Shown piece by piece: positions 36,159 through 44,988 of a stretch of 64,000 bases of DNA. The notes below the pieces were generated by a model. That model had not been told where the DNA came from, made no database searches, and saw only the letters and a list, made by a program, of their open reading frames with translations. How positions within the stretch are numbered: the first letter of the stretch is position 1; each line of letters starts with the position of its first letter. The position numbers were made by a program, and so were the translations under genes. The DNA is from Streptomyces lasiicapitis (lineage in GTDB: Bacteria; Actinomycetota; Actinomycetes; Streptomycetales; Streptomycetaceae), in assembly GCF_014646335.1 (NCBI RefSeq), contig NZ_BMNG01000025.1:25398-89397 (forward strand), written 5' to 3'.

Positions 36159-38816
36159 TCAGGGACAACCCTGCACAGGCGCCTGCGAAGCGTCCTTGAT
36201 CAGGGACTCGTGCGCGGCGCGCAGCCGCGGCACATCGGGCTTGACGACCGCGCGGTCATAGGTGAGCAGTCCGTTCAACTCCCCTTCCACATCGGAGATC
36301 TGGGTGTACACGGCGCCGTTGCCGCCCTTGCAGGCGAGGGCGCGCACCTCGCGCAGCTTGGTGAGGTACTCCTCGGTGTACTTGGCCGGGTCCACGTCGA
36401 CGTAGCTCTGCTGGACGGACCAGGCGTGGCCGGGCACGGCGAGCCCGAGGCCGCCGTACTCGCCGTTGATCAGCGCCCGTCTGCCGTCCGGTGACGGCGG
36501 CAGCGCGGGGCTCGGATAGCCGTGTTCGTCCATGAGGTCGCCCTTGCCGCCGTCGGCCCCGAGGTTGAGCCCGGACATGCCGTTGACCAGGCGTGTCGGG
36601 TCCCAGGCCTTGGCCTGCTCGGCGATGCGGCCCATGTCGTACTGGCCCCAGCCCTCGTTGAAGGTGACCCACATGACGATGGACGGGCTGTTGGAGTGCT
36701 CGTCGATCATCTGCTTCATCTCGCGCTCGAACTGGGCTCGCGCGGCGGTGTCCGGTGTGCGTCCCGCGCTCGTCGACGGCATGTCCTGCCACACCATCAA
36801 GCCCAGCTTGTCCGCCCAGTAGAACCACCGGTCGGGTTCCACCTTGATGTGTTTGCGGACCGAGTTGAAGCCCATCTCCTTGTGCATCTTCAGGTCGTAC
36901 GCGAGGGCTTCGTCGGTGGGTGCGGTGTGCAGGCCGTCGGGCCAGAAGCCCTGGTCGAGGGTGGCCATCAGGAAGGTGGGCTTGCCGTTGAGGACGGTGC
37001 GCGGGGTGCCGTCGATCTTCTCGACGGTGATGGAGCGCATGCCGAAGTAGCTCTGCAGCCGATCCGCGCGCTTGCCGCCGCCGACGGTGACCTTGAGGTC
37101 GTACAGGAAGGGGTCGTCGGGCGACCACAGGCGCGGCTTCTTCAGGGTGAGCTTCAGCGGCTTGCCGGCGCTGCCGCTCGCCTCGGCGACCTTCTTCTTG
37201 CCCTCGTACGCCGCCGCGTGCACGGGTACTCCGGCGCGGACTCCCGTGGTCTCCACGGTGACCTGCTTGGTCTTGACGTCGGGGGTGATCTTCAGGGATT
37301 CGGCGTGGTCGCGGGCGACCGGCTCCATCCACACCGTCTGCCAGATGCCGGAGGACGGCGTGTACCAGATGCCGGACGGGTCCAGGCGCTGCTTGCCGAC
37401 CGGCGGGTTCTCGCCGCCCGGTGAGTCCGTCGGGTCGTACACGCCGACGATCAGTTCCTGGGTCTTGCCGGGCTTGAGCGCGTCGGTGACGTCGGCGCTG
37501 AACTTGTCGTAGCCGCCCTTGTGTTCGGCGACCTCGGTGCCGTTGACGTACACCTTCGCGTGCCAGTCGACGGCGCCGAAGTTCAGCTTGAGCCGCTTGC
37601 CGTTCCTGCCGTCGTCGACCTTCCAGTCCGCGGGGACGGTGAAGGTGCGGCGGTACCACATGCGGTCCTCGTGCCGCTGCAGCCCGGAGAGCTGGGACTC
37701 CACCGGGTAGGGGACGAGGATCTTCTCCTTGAGCTGCTTGCCGACCGGCGGCTGCTCCCCCGCCTTCGCGGCGGCGAACTGCCAACTGCCGTTCAGGTTG
37801 CGCCAGTCGGCGCGCTTGAGCTGCGGGCGCGGGTACTCGGGCAGCGCGTTGCCGGGGCCGACGTCGTCCGCCCACTTGGTGCGCAGTTCGTACGTGGACT
37901 TGTTGGGGCCGCTGCTCCAGAACGCGCCGACCTCCTTGCCGTCGGCTCCGGTCAGACCGCCCTTGCCGTCGTAGCGCAGGTCGGCGGTGCCGCGGGCGGT
38001 GCCCGTCTTGTTGCCGACGACGGGCTGCTTGAGGGTGACGAGTACGGCGCGCGGATCGGCCGGGTCCAACTTGGCCGAATCCAGCGGCCACTTGGCGCCG
38101 CCGATGACGGCTTCGACATGGTCGGTGAGTCCGGCCGGGGGCGCCTTGAGTTCCTGGGCGAACTCCAGCTTCAGGGCGCGGCCGTCCTTCTGCACGGTGG
38201 CGGCGGTGGCGCCTTCGTAGTCCCAGCCGTCGGGGAGGCGGAAGGCGGACTGCGGGACGGCTTCCTTGGTGCCGCCGGGCTCGGTCCAGCGCAGGTGGAG
38301 GTTGGAGCCGCCGTAGTGTTCGAAGTACTCGACCTTGATGTCGTAGGCCCTCCCGGCGGTCAACTCGACGGGCCGCGCGGTCTGTTCGCGGTCCCAGTCG
38401 TCGACCCAGTGGTCGATGGCGAGCTTGCCGTCGACCCACAGCCGGAAGCCGTTGTCGCCGATCATGGAGAAGGTGTGGGCGCCGGACTTCTCCGGGACGA
38501 CCTTGCCGGTCCAGCGGACCGTGGCGTCGTCGGACCTGCCGGTGGCGAAGTTCAGTCGGGGTTCGAGGTTGTCGAAGTCGATGCTCCGGTCGAAGCCGGT
38601 GGCCTTGAGCTCGTGGAAGTCGAAGGCGCCCGGGGCGGACTGGGTGTAGTACTCGCCCTTCAGGCCGTGGACTTCGGGGGCCTGAACGCCGGGGTCGGAC
38701 GCCTCGTCCCCCGCCGCCGTCGCGGTGGACGCGGCGGCGAGCCCGGTGAACACGAGGGCGGCGCTGAGCAGCAGGGCCAGTTGGTGCCGGAGCTTTCCGG
38801 ATCGTCTAGGGCGCAC
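36159..38816 (-). CDS. Secreted PA14-domain GH2 hydrolase; candidate beta-galactofuranosidase
   Basis: An 885-residue exported GH2 enzyme. It has a signal peptide (HQLALLLSAALVFTGLAAAS) and a PA14 carbohydrate-binding domain at about 50-190 (GLKGEYYTQSAPGAF, GLKGEYY being its typical start). GH2 sugar-binding, immunoglobulin-like and TIM-barrel domains follow. Acid/base Glu721 lies in WVTFNEGWGQY and nucleophile Glu786 in INGEYGGLG. From memory, PA14-bearing GH2 proteins from Streptomyces have been shown to be galactofuranose-specific. The adjacent ytfQ-like transporter supports that here, but beta-galactosidase or beta-mannosidase activity cannot be excluded. The GTG at 38816 is chosen for AAGGAGG and the signal peptide. 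Confidence 0.88.
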   Translation of the reverse strand: MRPRRSGKLRHQLALLLSAALVFTGLAAASTATAAGDEASDPGVQAPEVHGLKGEYYTQSAPGAFDFHELKATGFDRSIDFDNLEPRLNFATGRSDDATVRWTGKVVPEKSGAHTFSMIGDNGFRLWVDGKLAIDHWVDDWDREQTARPVELTAGRAYDIKVEYFEHYGGSNLHLRWTEPGGTKEAVPQSAFRLPDGWDYEGATAATVQKDGRALKLEFAQELKAPPAGLTDHVEAVIGGAKWPLDSAKLDPADPRAVLVTLKQPVVGNKTGTARGTADLRYDGKGGLTGADGKEVGAFWSSGPNKSTYELRTKWADDVGPGNALPEYPRPQLKRADWRNLNGSWQFAAAKAGEQPPVGKQLKEKILVPYPVESQLSGLQRHEDRMWYRRTFTVPADWKVDDGRNGKRLKLNFGAVDWHAKVYVNGTEVAEHKGGYDKFSADVTDALKPGKTQELIVGVYDPTDSPGGENPPVGKQRLDPSGIWYTPSSGIWQTVWMEPVARDHAESLKITPDVKTKQVTVETTGVRAGVPVHAAAYEGKKKVAEASGSAGKPLKLTLKKPRLWSPDDPFLYDLKVTVGGGKRADRLQSYFGMRSITVEKIDGTPRTVLNGKPTFLMATLDQGFWPDGLHTAPTDEALAYDLKMHKEMGFNSVRKHIKVEPDRWFYWADKLGLMVWQDMPSTSAGRTPDTAARAQFEREMKQMIDEHSNSPSIVMWVTFNEGWGQYDMGRIAEQAKAWDPTRLVNGMSGLNLGADGGKGDLMDEHGYPSPALPPSPDGRRALINGEYGGLGLAVPGHAWSVQQSYVDVDPAKYTEEYLTKLREVRALACKGGNGAVYTQISDVEGELNGLLTYDRAVVKPDVPRLRAAHESLIKDASQAPVQGCP

Positions 38817-38860
38817 GGATCCTCCTTGTCGAGGAAGGGTGGCGGCTCGTCGCTCCAGTC

Positions 38861-38885
38861 GGTACAACGAGTCTGTACAACGTTG
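38861..38885. promoter_or_regulatory. LacI-type operator with repeated half-sites before the GH2 gene
   Basis: TACAACGTTGGA (38874-38885) is a 5/6-matched palindrome centred on CG. An extra TACAACG half-site lies 13 bp away (38861-38867). It is 58 bp upstream of the GH2 start, between that gene and the divergent LacI gene, so it may serve both. Its core is the same as that of the perfect site before GH92. Confidence 0.6.
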
Positions 38886-38998
38886 GAAGGAACGGCAGTT
38901 GGCATGACAGCACGGCTCCGGCGCGCTGTCCAGGGTCCGTGCCGACCGAGCCGGAAGGCCCCGTTCACCGGGGCGCACATCGACGCGAGGAGTGGCAC

Positions 38999-40039
38999 GT
39001 GCGGGTGAGCCTCAAGGATGTCGCGGAGCACGCGGGCGTTTCCATCAAGACCGTCTCGAACGTGGTGAACAAGTATCAGCACGTCACCCCGGCGATGCGG
39101 GCCCGGGTGCAGCAGGCCATCGACGAGCTGGGCTACCGCCCGAACCTGACGGCGCGCCATCTGCGCAAGGGCCGCACCGGCATCATCGCGCTCGCCGTCC
39201 CGGAACTGGGAAACCCGTATTTCGCGGAGCTGGCCGGAGCCGTCATCGACGCCGCCGCCGCGCACGACTTCACCGTCCTGCTCGACCACACCCGGGGCGA
39301 CCGCGAGCAGGAGGTCCTGGTCAGCCAGGGCTTCCGGGCGGGTGTCATCGACGGCTTGATCCTCAGCCCGCTGGAGCTGGAGGCGGAGGACCTCCAGGGC
39401 CGCGACGGCCGGGACGGCCGCAACGGCCGCAACGACGACGTGCCGCTCGTCCTGCTCGGCGAGCGCGAGTACGACCTCCCCTACGACCACATCGCCATCG
39501 ACAACGTCGCCGCCGCACGTGTCGCGGTACGCCACCTCATCGGCCGCGGCCGCTCCTCCATCGCCTACCTCGGCGCCCGCACGGACTCCGCCAACCGCCC
39601 CGCCCACCTGCGCCTTCAGGGCTGGCGGGCCGAGCTGGCCGAGGCCGGCATCCCCGCGCCGGACTCCCTGGTCGGGGGGGTCGGCGGCTGGAACCGGGAC
39701 GACGGCGCGAAGGCGATGGCGCGGATGCTGGACTCCGGGGTGCGGCCGGACGCGGTGTTCGCGTACAACGACCTGGTCGCGATCGGCGCGATGCGGGTCC
39801 TGCACGAGCGGGGCCTGAGGGTGCCGTGGGACGTGGCGGTGGTCGGCTTCGACGACATCGCGGAGGGGCAGTTCGGCGCGGTGACGCTGACCACGATCTC
39901 CCCGGACAAGCAGGCGATCGCGCGCCTCGCGGTGGCCTCGCTGCTGCGCAGCCTGGAGGGGGCGCAGACACCCGGCGGACATGAACTCACCGCGGAATTC
40001 CGCCTGGTGGAGCGGGAGAGCACGCTCGGGCGGAGGTGA
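38999..40039 (+). CDS. LacI family transcriptional regulator
   Basis: A 346-residue repressor. The helix-turn-helix occupies residues 3-25 (SLKDVAEHAGVSIKTVSNVV), followed by a hinge helix (LTARHLRKG) and a PBP-I sensor domain. A short Arg-Asp-Gly/Arg-Asn-Gly repeat (GRDGRDGRNGRN, about residues 134-145) interrupts the sensor domain. The GTG at 38999 has GAGGAG 6 nt upstream. It is divergent from the PA14-GH2 and GH92 genes and directly precedes the ytfQ-like transporter. CAACGTTG-type sites lie before both hydrolases, so it is the likely local regulator. Confidence 0.92.
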   Translation: MRVSLKDVAEHAGVSIKTVSNVVNKYQHVTPAMRARVQQAIDELGYRPNLTARHLRKGRTGIIALAVPELGNPYFAELAGAVIDAAAAHDFTVLLDHTRGDREQEVLVSQGFRAGVIDGLILSPLELEAEDLQGRDGRDGRNGRNDDVPLVLLGEREYDLPYDHIAIDNVAAARVAVRHLIGRGRSSIAYLGARTDSANRPAHLRLQGWRAELAEAGIPAPDSLVGGVGGWNRDDGAKAMARMLDSGVRPDAVFAYNDLVAIGAMRVLHERGLRVPWDVAVVGFDDIAEGQFGAVTLTTISPDKQAIARLAVASLLRSLEGAQTPGGHELTAEFRLVERESTLGRR

Positions 40040-40115
40040 GTCGCGGGGCGGCCAGGACAGCGGATTTCGGGGAGCCGCACGGTCCGCTCCGCCGACCGGC
40101 GGCGTGCGCGGAGGG

Positions 40116-40144
40116 TTTACAGCACCCTTTCAACGATGTAAAAA
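40116..40144 (+). promoter_or_regulatory. Promoter of the ytfQ-like transporter operon with degenerate operator
   Basis: TTTACA (40116-40121) and TAAAAA (40139-40144) are 17 bp apart, a good sigma-70/HrdB-type spacing. The spacer and -10 contain TTCAACGATGTA (40129-40140), a 4/6-matched version of the CAACGTTG site placed where a LacI repressor would block polymerase. Confidence 0.55.
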
Positions 40145-40187
40145 GCTCCCCGTACCGCTGAGTTGACCGCAAACCCGTTCTTCCCGT

Positions 40188-40195
40188 GAGCGCTC
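40188..40195 (+). promoter_or_regulatory. GAGCGCTC palindrome in the transporter leader
   Basis: A perfect 8-bp palindrome with flanking partial symmetry, 38 bp before the binding-protein start. It resembles the core of other actinobacterial LacI-family operators (GAGCGCTC-type). It could be a second regulatory input, but chance occurrence is possible in this base composition. Confidence 0.35.
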
Positions 40196-40232
40196 TCAGT
40201 GTGCGCCGGGGCCGTGCCGTTTGGGGACTCCC

Positions 40233-41369
40233 ATGAAGCCGAACATCTTCCTTCGCCGTACCTCGGGCCGTACTCAGGGCCGCGCGTCGGCCAGTACCCT
40301 CCTCGCCGTCGGCCTCGCCGCGGGCCTCGCGCTCGCCGCCACGGGATGCGCCAAGTCGGAGGACGACAAGTCCGGCGACTCCGACGGCTCCAAGTCCTCG
40401 GCCGCCGAGGGCGACGCGGGCCAGGTCGTCTCCTCGCCCGGCGCCGGCGGCGGCAAGAGCTGCGTCATCGGCGACTACGGCGCCAAGAAGCTGGACCTGA
40501 AGTCCGCGACCGTGGGCTTCTCGCAGTCCGAGAAGGAGGCCAACCCCTTCCGGATCGCCGAGACGGCCTCCATGAAGGCCGAGGCCGGCAAGCGCGGCGT
40601 CAAACTCCTCACCGCCAACGCCCAGTCGCAGTTCTCCAAGCAGATCAGCGACGTCCAGGACCTCATCGCCAAGGGCGCCGACCTGCTCGTCATCGCCCCG
40701 CTGAACTCCGACGGCTGGGAGCCGGTGCTGCGCCAGGCCAAGGCCAAGCACATCCCGATCGTCACCATCGACCGCAAGATCAACGCGGCCGCCTGCAAGG
40801 ACTATGTGAGCTTCATCGGCTCGGACTTCGTCGAGCAGGGCCGCCGCGCCGCCGACCGCATGATCGCGGCGACGGGCGGCAAGGGCGAGGTCGCGATCCT
40901 CCTCGGCGCGGCGGGCAACAACGTCACCACCGACCGCACCAAGGGCTTCGAGGAGCAGATCGAGAAGAAGGCCCCGGATCTGAAGGTCGTCTTCAAGCAG
41001 ACGGGCGAGTTCGCGCGGGAGAAGGGCCAGCAGGTCACCGAGCAGCTCATCCAGTCCAAGCCGGGCATCGACGGGATCTACGCCGAGAACGACGAGATGG
41101 GCCTCGGCGCGGTCGGCGCACTCAAGGGCGCGGGCAAGAAGGCCGGTGACGTGAAGATCGTGACGATCGACGGCACGAAGAACGCCGTGCGCGGCATCGT
41201 CGACGGCTGGATCGACGGCGTCATCGAGTCCAACCCGCGCTTCGGACCGCTCGCCTTCCAGACCCTGGACACCTTCACCAAGGGCGGCAAGGTCGCCCAG
41301 GACATCGTCATCAAGGACAGCGCCTACACCAAGGACAACGCGGAGTCGGACCTCGGCAAGGCGTACTGA
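40233..41369 (+). CDS. Substrate-binding lipoprotein, YtfQ (galactofuranose) type
   Basis: A 378-residue lipoprotein (lipobox LAATGC) of the PBP-I family. Its lobes follow the E. coli YtfQ pattern closely as I remember it: VGFSQ at the start, then RIAETASMKAEAGKRGVKL, PLNSDGWEPVLRQAKAKHIP, TDRTKGFEEQIEK and GEFAREKGQQV. YtfQ binds galactofuranose, and also galactopyranose weakly. The ATG at 40233 has GGGGA upstream. It heads a four-gene operon in ytfQ-ytfR-ytfT-yjfF order, one base before the ATPase gene. Specificity is inferred from similarity and context. Confidence 0.9.
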   Translation: MKPNIFLRRTSGRTQGRASASTLLAVGLAAGLALAATGCAKSEDDKSGDSDGSKSSAAEGDAGQVVSSPGAGGGKSCVIGDYGAKKLDLKSATVGFSQSEKEANPFRIAETASMKAEAGKRGVKLLTANAQSQFSKQISDVQDLIAKGADLLVIAPLNSDGWEPVLRQAKAKHIPIVTIDRKINAAACKDYVSFIGSDFVEQGRRAADRMIAATGGKGEVAILLGAAGNNVTTDRTKGFEEQIEKKAPDLKVVFKQTGEFAREKGQQVTEQLIQSKPGIDGIYAENDEMGLGAVGALKGAGKKAGDVKIVTIDGTKNAVRGIVDGWIDGVIESNPRFGPLAFQTLDTFTKGGKVAQDIVIKDSAYTKDNAESDLGKAY

Positions 41370-41370
41370 C

Positions 41371-42963
41371 GTGCTGCCGGTGACGGGATCCGGCGCCCCG
41401 CCGGTGGCAGGGCCCGCCATGCTCTCGGTGTCGGGGCTCGGCAAGTCCTTCCCGGGCGTACGCGCCCTGGACGGCGTCGACTTCACGGCCCGCGCGGGCG
41501 AGGTGCACGCGCTGATCGGGGAGAACGGCGCGGGCAAGTCCACGCTCATCAAGGTCCTCACCGGCGTGTACAAGGCGGGCGAGGGCGAGGTGCGGTACGA
41601 CGGCTCGGCCGTCCGCTTCGCCACGCCCCTCCAGGCCCAGCACGCGGGCATCTCCACCATCTACCAGGAAGTGAACCTGGTCCCGCTGATGAGCGTGGCC
41701 CGCAACCTCTTCCTCGGCCGGGAGCCGCGCGGCCGCCTCGGCCTGATCGACTTCCGCCGGATGCACCGCGAGGCACAGGAGGCCCTGCGCGGCCTCGGCG
41801 TGCGGGTCGACGTACGCCGCCCCTTGCGCGAACTCGGCGTCGGCGCCCAGCAGATGGTCGCGCTCGCCCGCGCGGTGTCGGTCGACGCGCGCGTCGTCAT
41901 CATGGACGAGCCGACGTCGTCCCTCGAACCGCGCGAGGTGGCCACGCTGTTCGGCGTGATCCGGATGCTGCGCGGGCGCGGCATCGCGGTGATCTACGTG
42001 AGTCACCGCCTCGACGAGCTGTACGAGGTGTGCGACACCGTCACCGTGCTGCGGGACGGCAAGGCCGTGCACACCGGCCCGATCGCCGAGCTCGACCGGC
42101 TGCGTCTGGTCGCGCTGATGCTCGGCCGTGAGATCGGCGACGTACGCGAGGAAGGTCTGACGAAGTTCAGCGGGAACCACGACACCGAGGCCCAACCCGT
42201 CTTGGAGGCAACGGGGTTGACGGTCCGGCACCAGCTCGACGGGGTGTCCCTGACGATCCGGCCCGGGGAGGTCGTCGGGCTCGGCGGGCTGCTCGGCTCG
42301 GGCCGCAGCGAGACCGCGAAGGCCATCGCCGGGGCGCTGCCGCCGGACTCGGGCCGGGTGGTGATCGCCGGGGTGCCGGTGCGCACCGGCTCCACGCCCG
42401 CCGCCATCCGCGCGGGCGTGAGCCTGCTGCCCGAGGACCGCAAGGCCGAGGGCATCGTGCCGGGCCTCTCGGTGCGCGAGAACATCGCGCTCGCCGCGCT
42501 GCCGGGCCTGTCCCGCTTCGGCCTGGTCGACGAGGCGCGCATCGACCGCGTCGTCGACACCTTCATGAAGCGCCTGCGCATCAAGGCGTCCGGGCCGCAC
42601 CAGAAGGTCGGCGAGCTCTCCGGCGGCAACCAGCAGAAGGTGCTCCTCGCCCGCTGGCTCGCCATGAACCCGAAGGTGCTGCTCCTGGACGAGCCGACGC
42701 GCGGCATCGACGTCGGCGCGAAGGCCGAAGTGCAGAAGCTCATCGACGAGTTGGCCGACGACGGCCTCGGCGTGCTCCTGATCTCCTCCGACATGGAGGA
42801 GCTGATCGAGGGCAGCGACCGCGTGGTGGTCCTCAAGGACGGCGCGGTCGTCGAGGAACTCACCGGCGACGCCGTCACGGAGGACCGACTGATGCGCGCG
42901 ATCGCGGCCGCGCCCGCCGCACAGGCCACGACCCCCGCCACCTCTGGAGGTGACGATGACTGA
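41371..42963 (+). CDS. Sugar ABC transporter ATP-binding protein, YtfR type
   Basis: A 530-residue double-domain CUT2 ATPase. The first domain has Walker A GENGAGKST (50-58), signature LGVGAQQMVALARA and Walker B Asp179-Glu180 (VVIMDEPT). The second has a degenerate P-loop (GLLGSGRSE), a good signature LSGGNQQKVLLARW and Walker B VLLLDEPTRGID. The GTG start lies one base after the binding-protein stop; an ATG at 41420 would remove a 16-residue Pro/Gly-rich leader. Its 3' end overlaps the next permease gene by 8 bp. Confidence 0.93.
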   Translation: MLPVTGSGAPPVAGPAMLSVSGLGKSFPGVRALDGVDFTARAGEVHALIGENGAGKSTLIKVLTGVYKAGEGEVRYDGSAVRFATPLQAQHAGISTIYQEVNLVPLMSVARNLFLGREPRGRLGLIDFRRMHREAQEALRGLGVRVDVRRPLRELGVGAQQMVALARAVSVDARVVIMDEPTSSLEPREVATLFGVIRMLRGRGIAVIYVSHRLDELYEVCDTVTVLRDGKAVHTGPIAELDRLRLVALMLGREIGDVREEGLTKFSGNHDTEAQPVLEATGLTVRHQLDGVSLTIRPGEVVGLGGLLGSGRSETAKAIAGALPPDSGRVVIAGVPVRTGSTPAAIRAGVSLLPEDRKAEGIVPGLSVRENIALAALPGLSRFGLVDEARIDRVVDTFMKRLRIKASGPHQKVGELSGGNQQKVLLARWLAMNPKVLLLDEPTRGIDVGAKAEVQKLIDELADDGLGVLLISSDMEELIEGSDRVVVLKDGAVVEELTGDAVTEDRLMRAIAAAPAAQATTPATSGGDDD

Positions 42964-43921
42964 CATCGGCCTCGGCGGCCGCACCCGCCTCGACCGCGAC
43001 CGCCTCCTGCGGCTGCTCCAGGACTACGGCGTCCATCTGGGCGTCGCCGTCCTGCTCCTGGTGAACATCGCCATCACCCCGCACTTCCTGTCCGCCGAGA
43101 ACTTCCGCACGCAGGCCGTCCAGGTGGCGCCCGTCCTCATCGTGGCGCTCGGCATGGCCCTCGCGATCGGCAGCGAGGGCGTGGACCTGTCGGTCGGCTC
43201 GGTGATGGCGCTCTCCACGTCCCTGCTCTCCCTGTATCTCGGCTACGGCATGTGGATCGCGCTGCTCGTCGCCGTGCTCGGCGGCGCCGCCGTCGGCGTC
43301 GCGAACGGGGCGCTGATCGCCTACATCGGCGTCCAGCCCATCGTCGCCACGCTCGCCTTGATGGTGGCGGGCCGCGGCCTCGCCCAGGTCCTGCTCCCCC
43401 AGCTCAAGGACGTCCACGACCCCACCATGGCCTCGCTCGGCTCCGGGGACCTGCTCGGCATCCCCTACCTGGTGCTGATCGCGGTGGCGCTCGCGCTGCT
43501 CGTCGCGTTCGTCGTACGCCGCACGACCTTCGGCCGCCAGCTCCTCGCGATCGGCGACAGCCGCCCGGCGGCCAAGCTCGCCGGTCTGCCGGTGCGGCGT
43601 GTCCTCATTCTTGTGTACGTCTGTTCCGGCGCCCTGGCCGCGATCGCGGGCGTCCTCGCGACCGCGCGCCTGACCGCGAGCGACCCGACGTCGCTCGGCA
43701 ACCTGATGGAGCTGTCCGCGATCACCGCGGTCGTCGTCGGCGGCACCCCGCTCAGCGGCGGGCGCGTGCGTATCGGCGGCACGGTGGCGGGCGCCGTCCT
43801 CATCCAGTTGCTCACGGCCACGCTCATCAAGCACGACCTGCCGCCGTCGTGGACGCAGATCGCGCAGGCCGTGGTGATCATCCTGGCCGTGTACGCGGCA
43901 CGCGAGAGGGGGAGGCGATGA
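42956..43921 (+). CDS. Sugar ABC transporter permease, YtfT type
   Basis: A 321-residue BPD_transp_2 family permease with about 8-10 helices and the family signature LAIGSEGVDLSVGSVMALS. The second conserved block is GGTPLSGGRVRIGGTVAGA. GGAGG lies 5 nt before the ATG at 42956, which overlaps the ATPase gene by 8 bp. Two non-identical permeases in one operon (this and the next) match the YtfT/YjfF heterodimer of the galactofuranose importer rather than homodimeric RbsC systems. Confidence 0.92.
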   Translation: MTDIGLGGRTRLDRDRLLRLLQDYGVHLGVAVLLLVNIAITPHFLSAENFRTQAVQVAPVLIVALGMALAIGSEGVDLSVGSVMALSTSLLSLYLGYGMWIALLVAVLGGAAVGVANGALIAYIGVQPIVATLALMVAGRGLAQVLLPQLKDVHDPTMASLGSGDLLGIPYLVLIAVALALLVAFVVRRTTFGRQLLAIGDSRPAAKLAGLPVRRVLILVYVCSGALAAIAGVLATARLTASDPTSLGNLMELSAITAVVVGGTPLSGGRVRIGGTVAGAVLIQLLTATLIKHDLPPSWTQIAQAVVIILAVYAARERGRR

Positions 43922-44943
43922 CGGTCGACACGGAGAGCCCGGTGCGCCCCATGAACACGGTCACCGAGGACGAACCGCTCGGCGCGACGCGTTCGGAGCG
44001 CCTCAGCGCGCTGGCCCAGCAGCACGGCGCCCTGGTCACCCTGGTGATCGCCGTCCTCGCCGCCTGGCTGTCCTTCGACACGTTCATGACGACCGACAAC
44101 ATGCAGAACATGGCGGTGTCCTCGGCGTTCCTCGCCGTCGTCGCCCTCGGCATGACGTTCGTGATCGTCACGGGCGGCATCGATCTGTCGGTGGGCTCGC
44201 TGTTCGCGCTCGGCGGCGTGCTCGCGGCGTGGGGCTCGCAGTACGGCACGGCGGTGGCGCTGCTGCTTCCGCTGGGGGTGTGCGCGCTCATCGGCTTCGT
44301 GAACGGCCTGCTCATCGCCCGCTCCCGGCTCGCCCCTTTCATCGTGACGCTGGCGGCGCTGCTCGGCGCGCGCGGCATCCTGCTCGCCGTCACCGACGAG
44401 GGCTCCAAGACGTATCTCGTCGACAAGGGCTCGTTCTTCGCGACGCTCGGGCAGGGCAAGCTGCTCGGCATCGGCGCGCCGGTGTGGATCACGGTCGGTC
44501 TGTTCGTGGCCGGTGCCGTCGTGCTGCGGCGCAGCCGTTTCGGGCAGTACGTGTACGCGGTCGGCGGCAACGAGGACGCGGCGGCCCTGATGGGCGTGCC
44601 CGTGGCCCGCACGAAGACGGCCGTCTACACCCTGTCCGGCCTGTGCGCGGGCCTCGCGGGCGCGCTGAACGCGGCCTGGCTGGCGTCCGGCGTGACCATC
44701 CTCGGCTCCGGCATGGAGCTGGAGGCGATCTCCGCCGTCGTCATCGGCGGCACGCTCCTGTCCGGCGGCTTCGGCTTCCTCAGCGGCTCCCTCGTCGGCG
44801 TACTCCTGTTGAAGGTCATCCAGAACGTCATCAACCAGATCGGCTCCCTGGACTCCGCCTACCAACAGGTCGTCAGCGGCGGGTTCCTGGCGGTGGTCGT
44901 GGTGGCGCAGACGTGGCTGGGGCGCAGGAGGCGGGTGCTCTAG
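43918..44943 (+). CDS. Sugar ABC transporter permease, YjfF type
   Basis: A 341-residue partner permease. After a 40-residue cytoplasmic leader come about 8-10 helices with TGGIDLSVGSLFALGG and VIGGTLLSGGFGFLSGSL. The start ATG overlaps the YtfT-type stop as ATGA, with GGGAGG upstream. The gene ends in a short tandem duplication that copies its last codons and stop. It is the last gene of the transporter operon and converges on glgC; no strong hairpin is visible in the 45-bp gap. Confidence 0.92.
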   Translation: MTVDTESPVRPMNTVTEDEPLGATRSERLSALAQQHGALVTLVIAVLAAWLSFDTFMTTDNMQNMAVSSAFLAVVALGMTFVIVTGGIDLSVGSLFALGGVLAAWGSQYGTAVALLLPLGVCALIGFVNGLLIARSRLAPFIVTLAALLGARGILLAVTDEGSKTYLVDKGSFFATLGQGKLLGIGAPVWITVGLFVAGAVVLRRSRFGQYVYAVGGNEDAAALMGVPVARTKTAVYTLSGLCAGLAGALNAAWLASGVTILGSGMELEAISAVVIGGTLLSGGFGFLSGSLVGVLLLKVIQNVINQIGSLDSAYQQVVSGGFLAVVVVAQTWLGRRRRVL

Positions 44944-44977
44944 AAGTACGAAGGGAAGCGGGTGCTCTAGAAGTACG
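44931..44977. repeat. 27-bp-period tandem duplication covering the permease stop codon
   Basis: A 20-base sequence including the last three codons and TAG stop of the YjfF-type gene (44931-44950) is repeated exactly at 44958-44977. It looks like a recent slippage or short duplication. The second copy is non-coding. Confidence 0.85.
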
Positions 44978-44988
44978 TGACGGATTCC

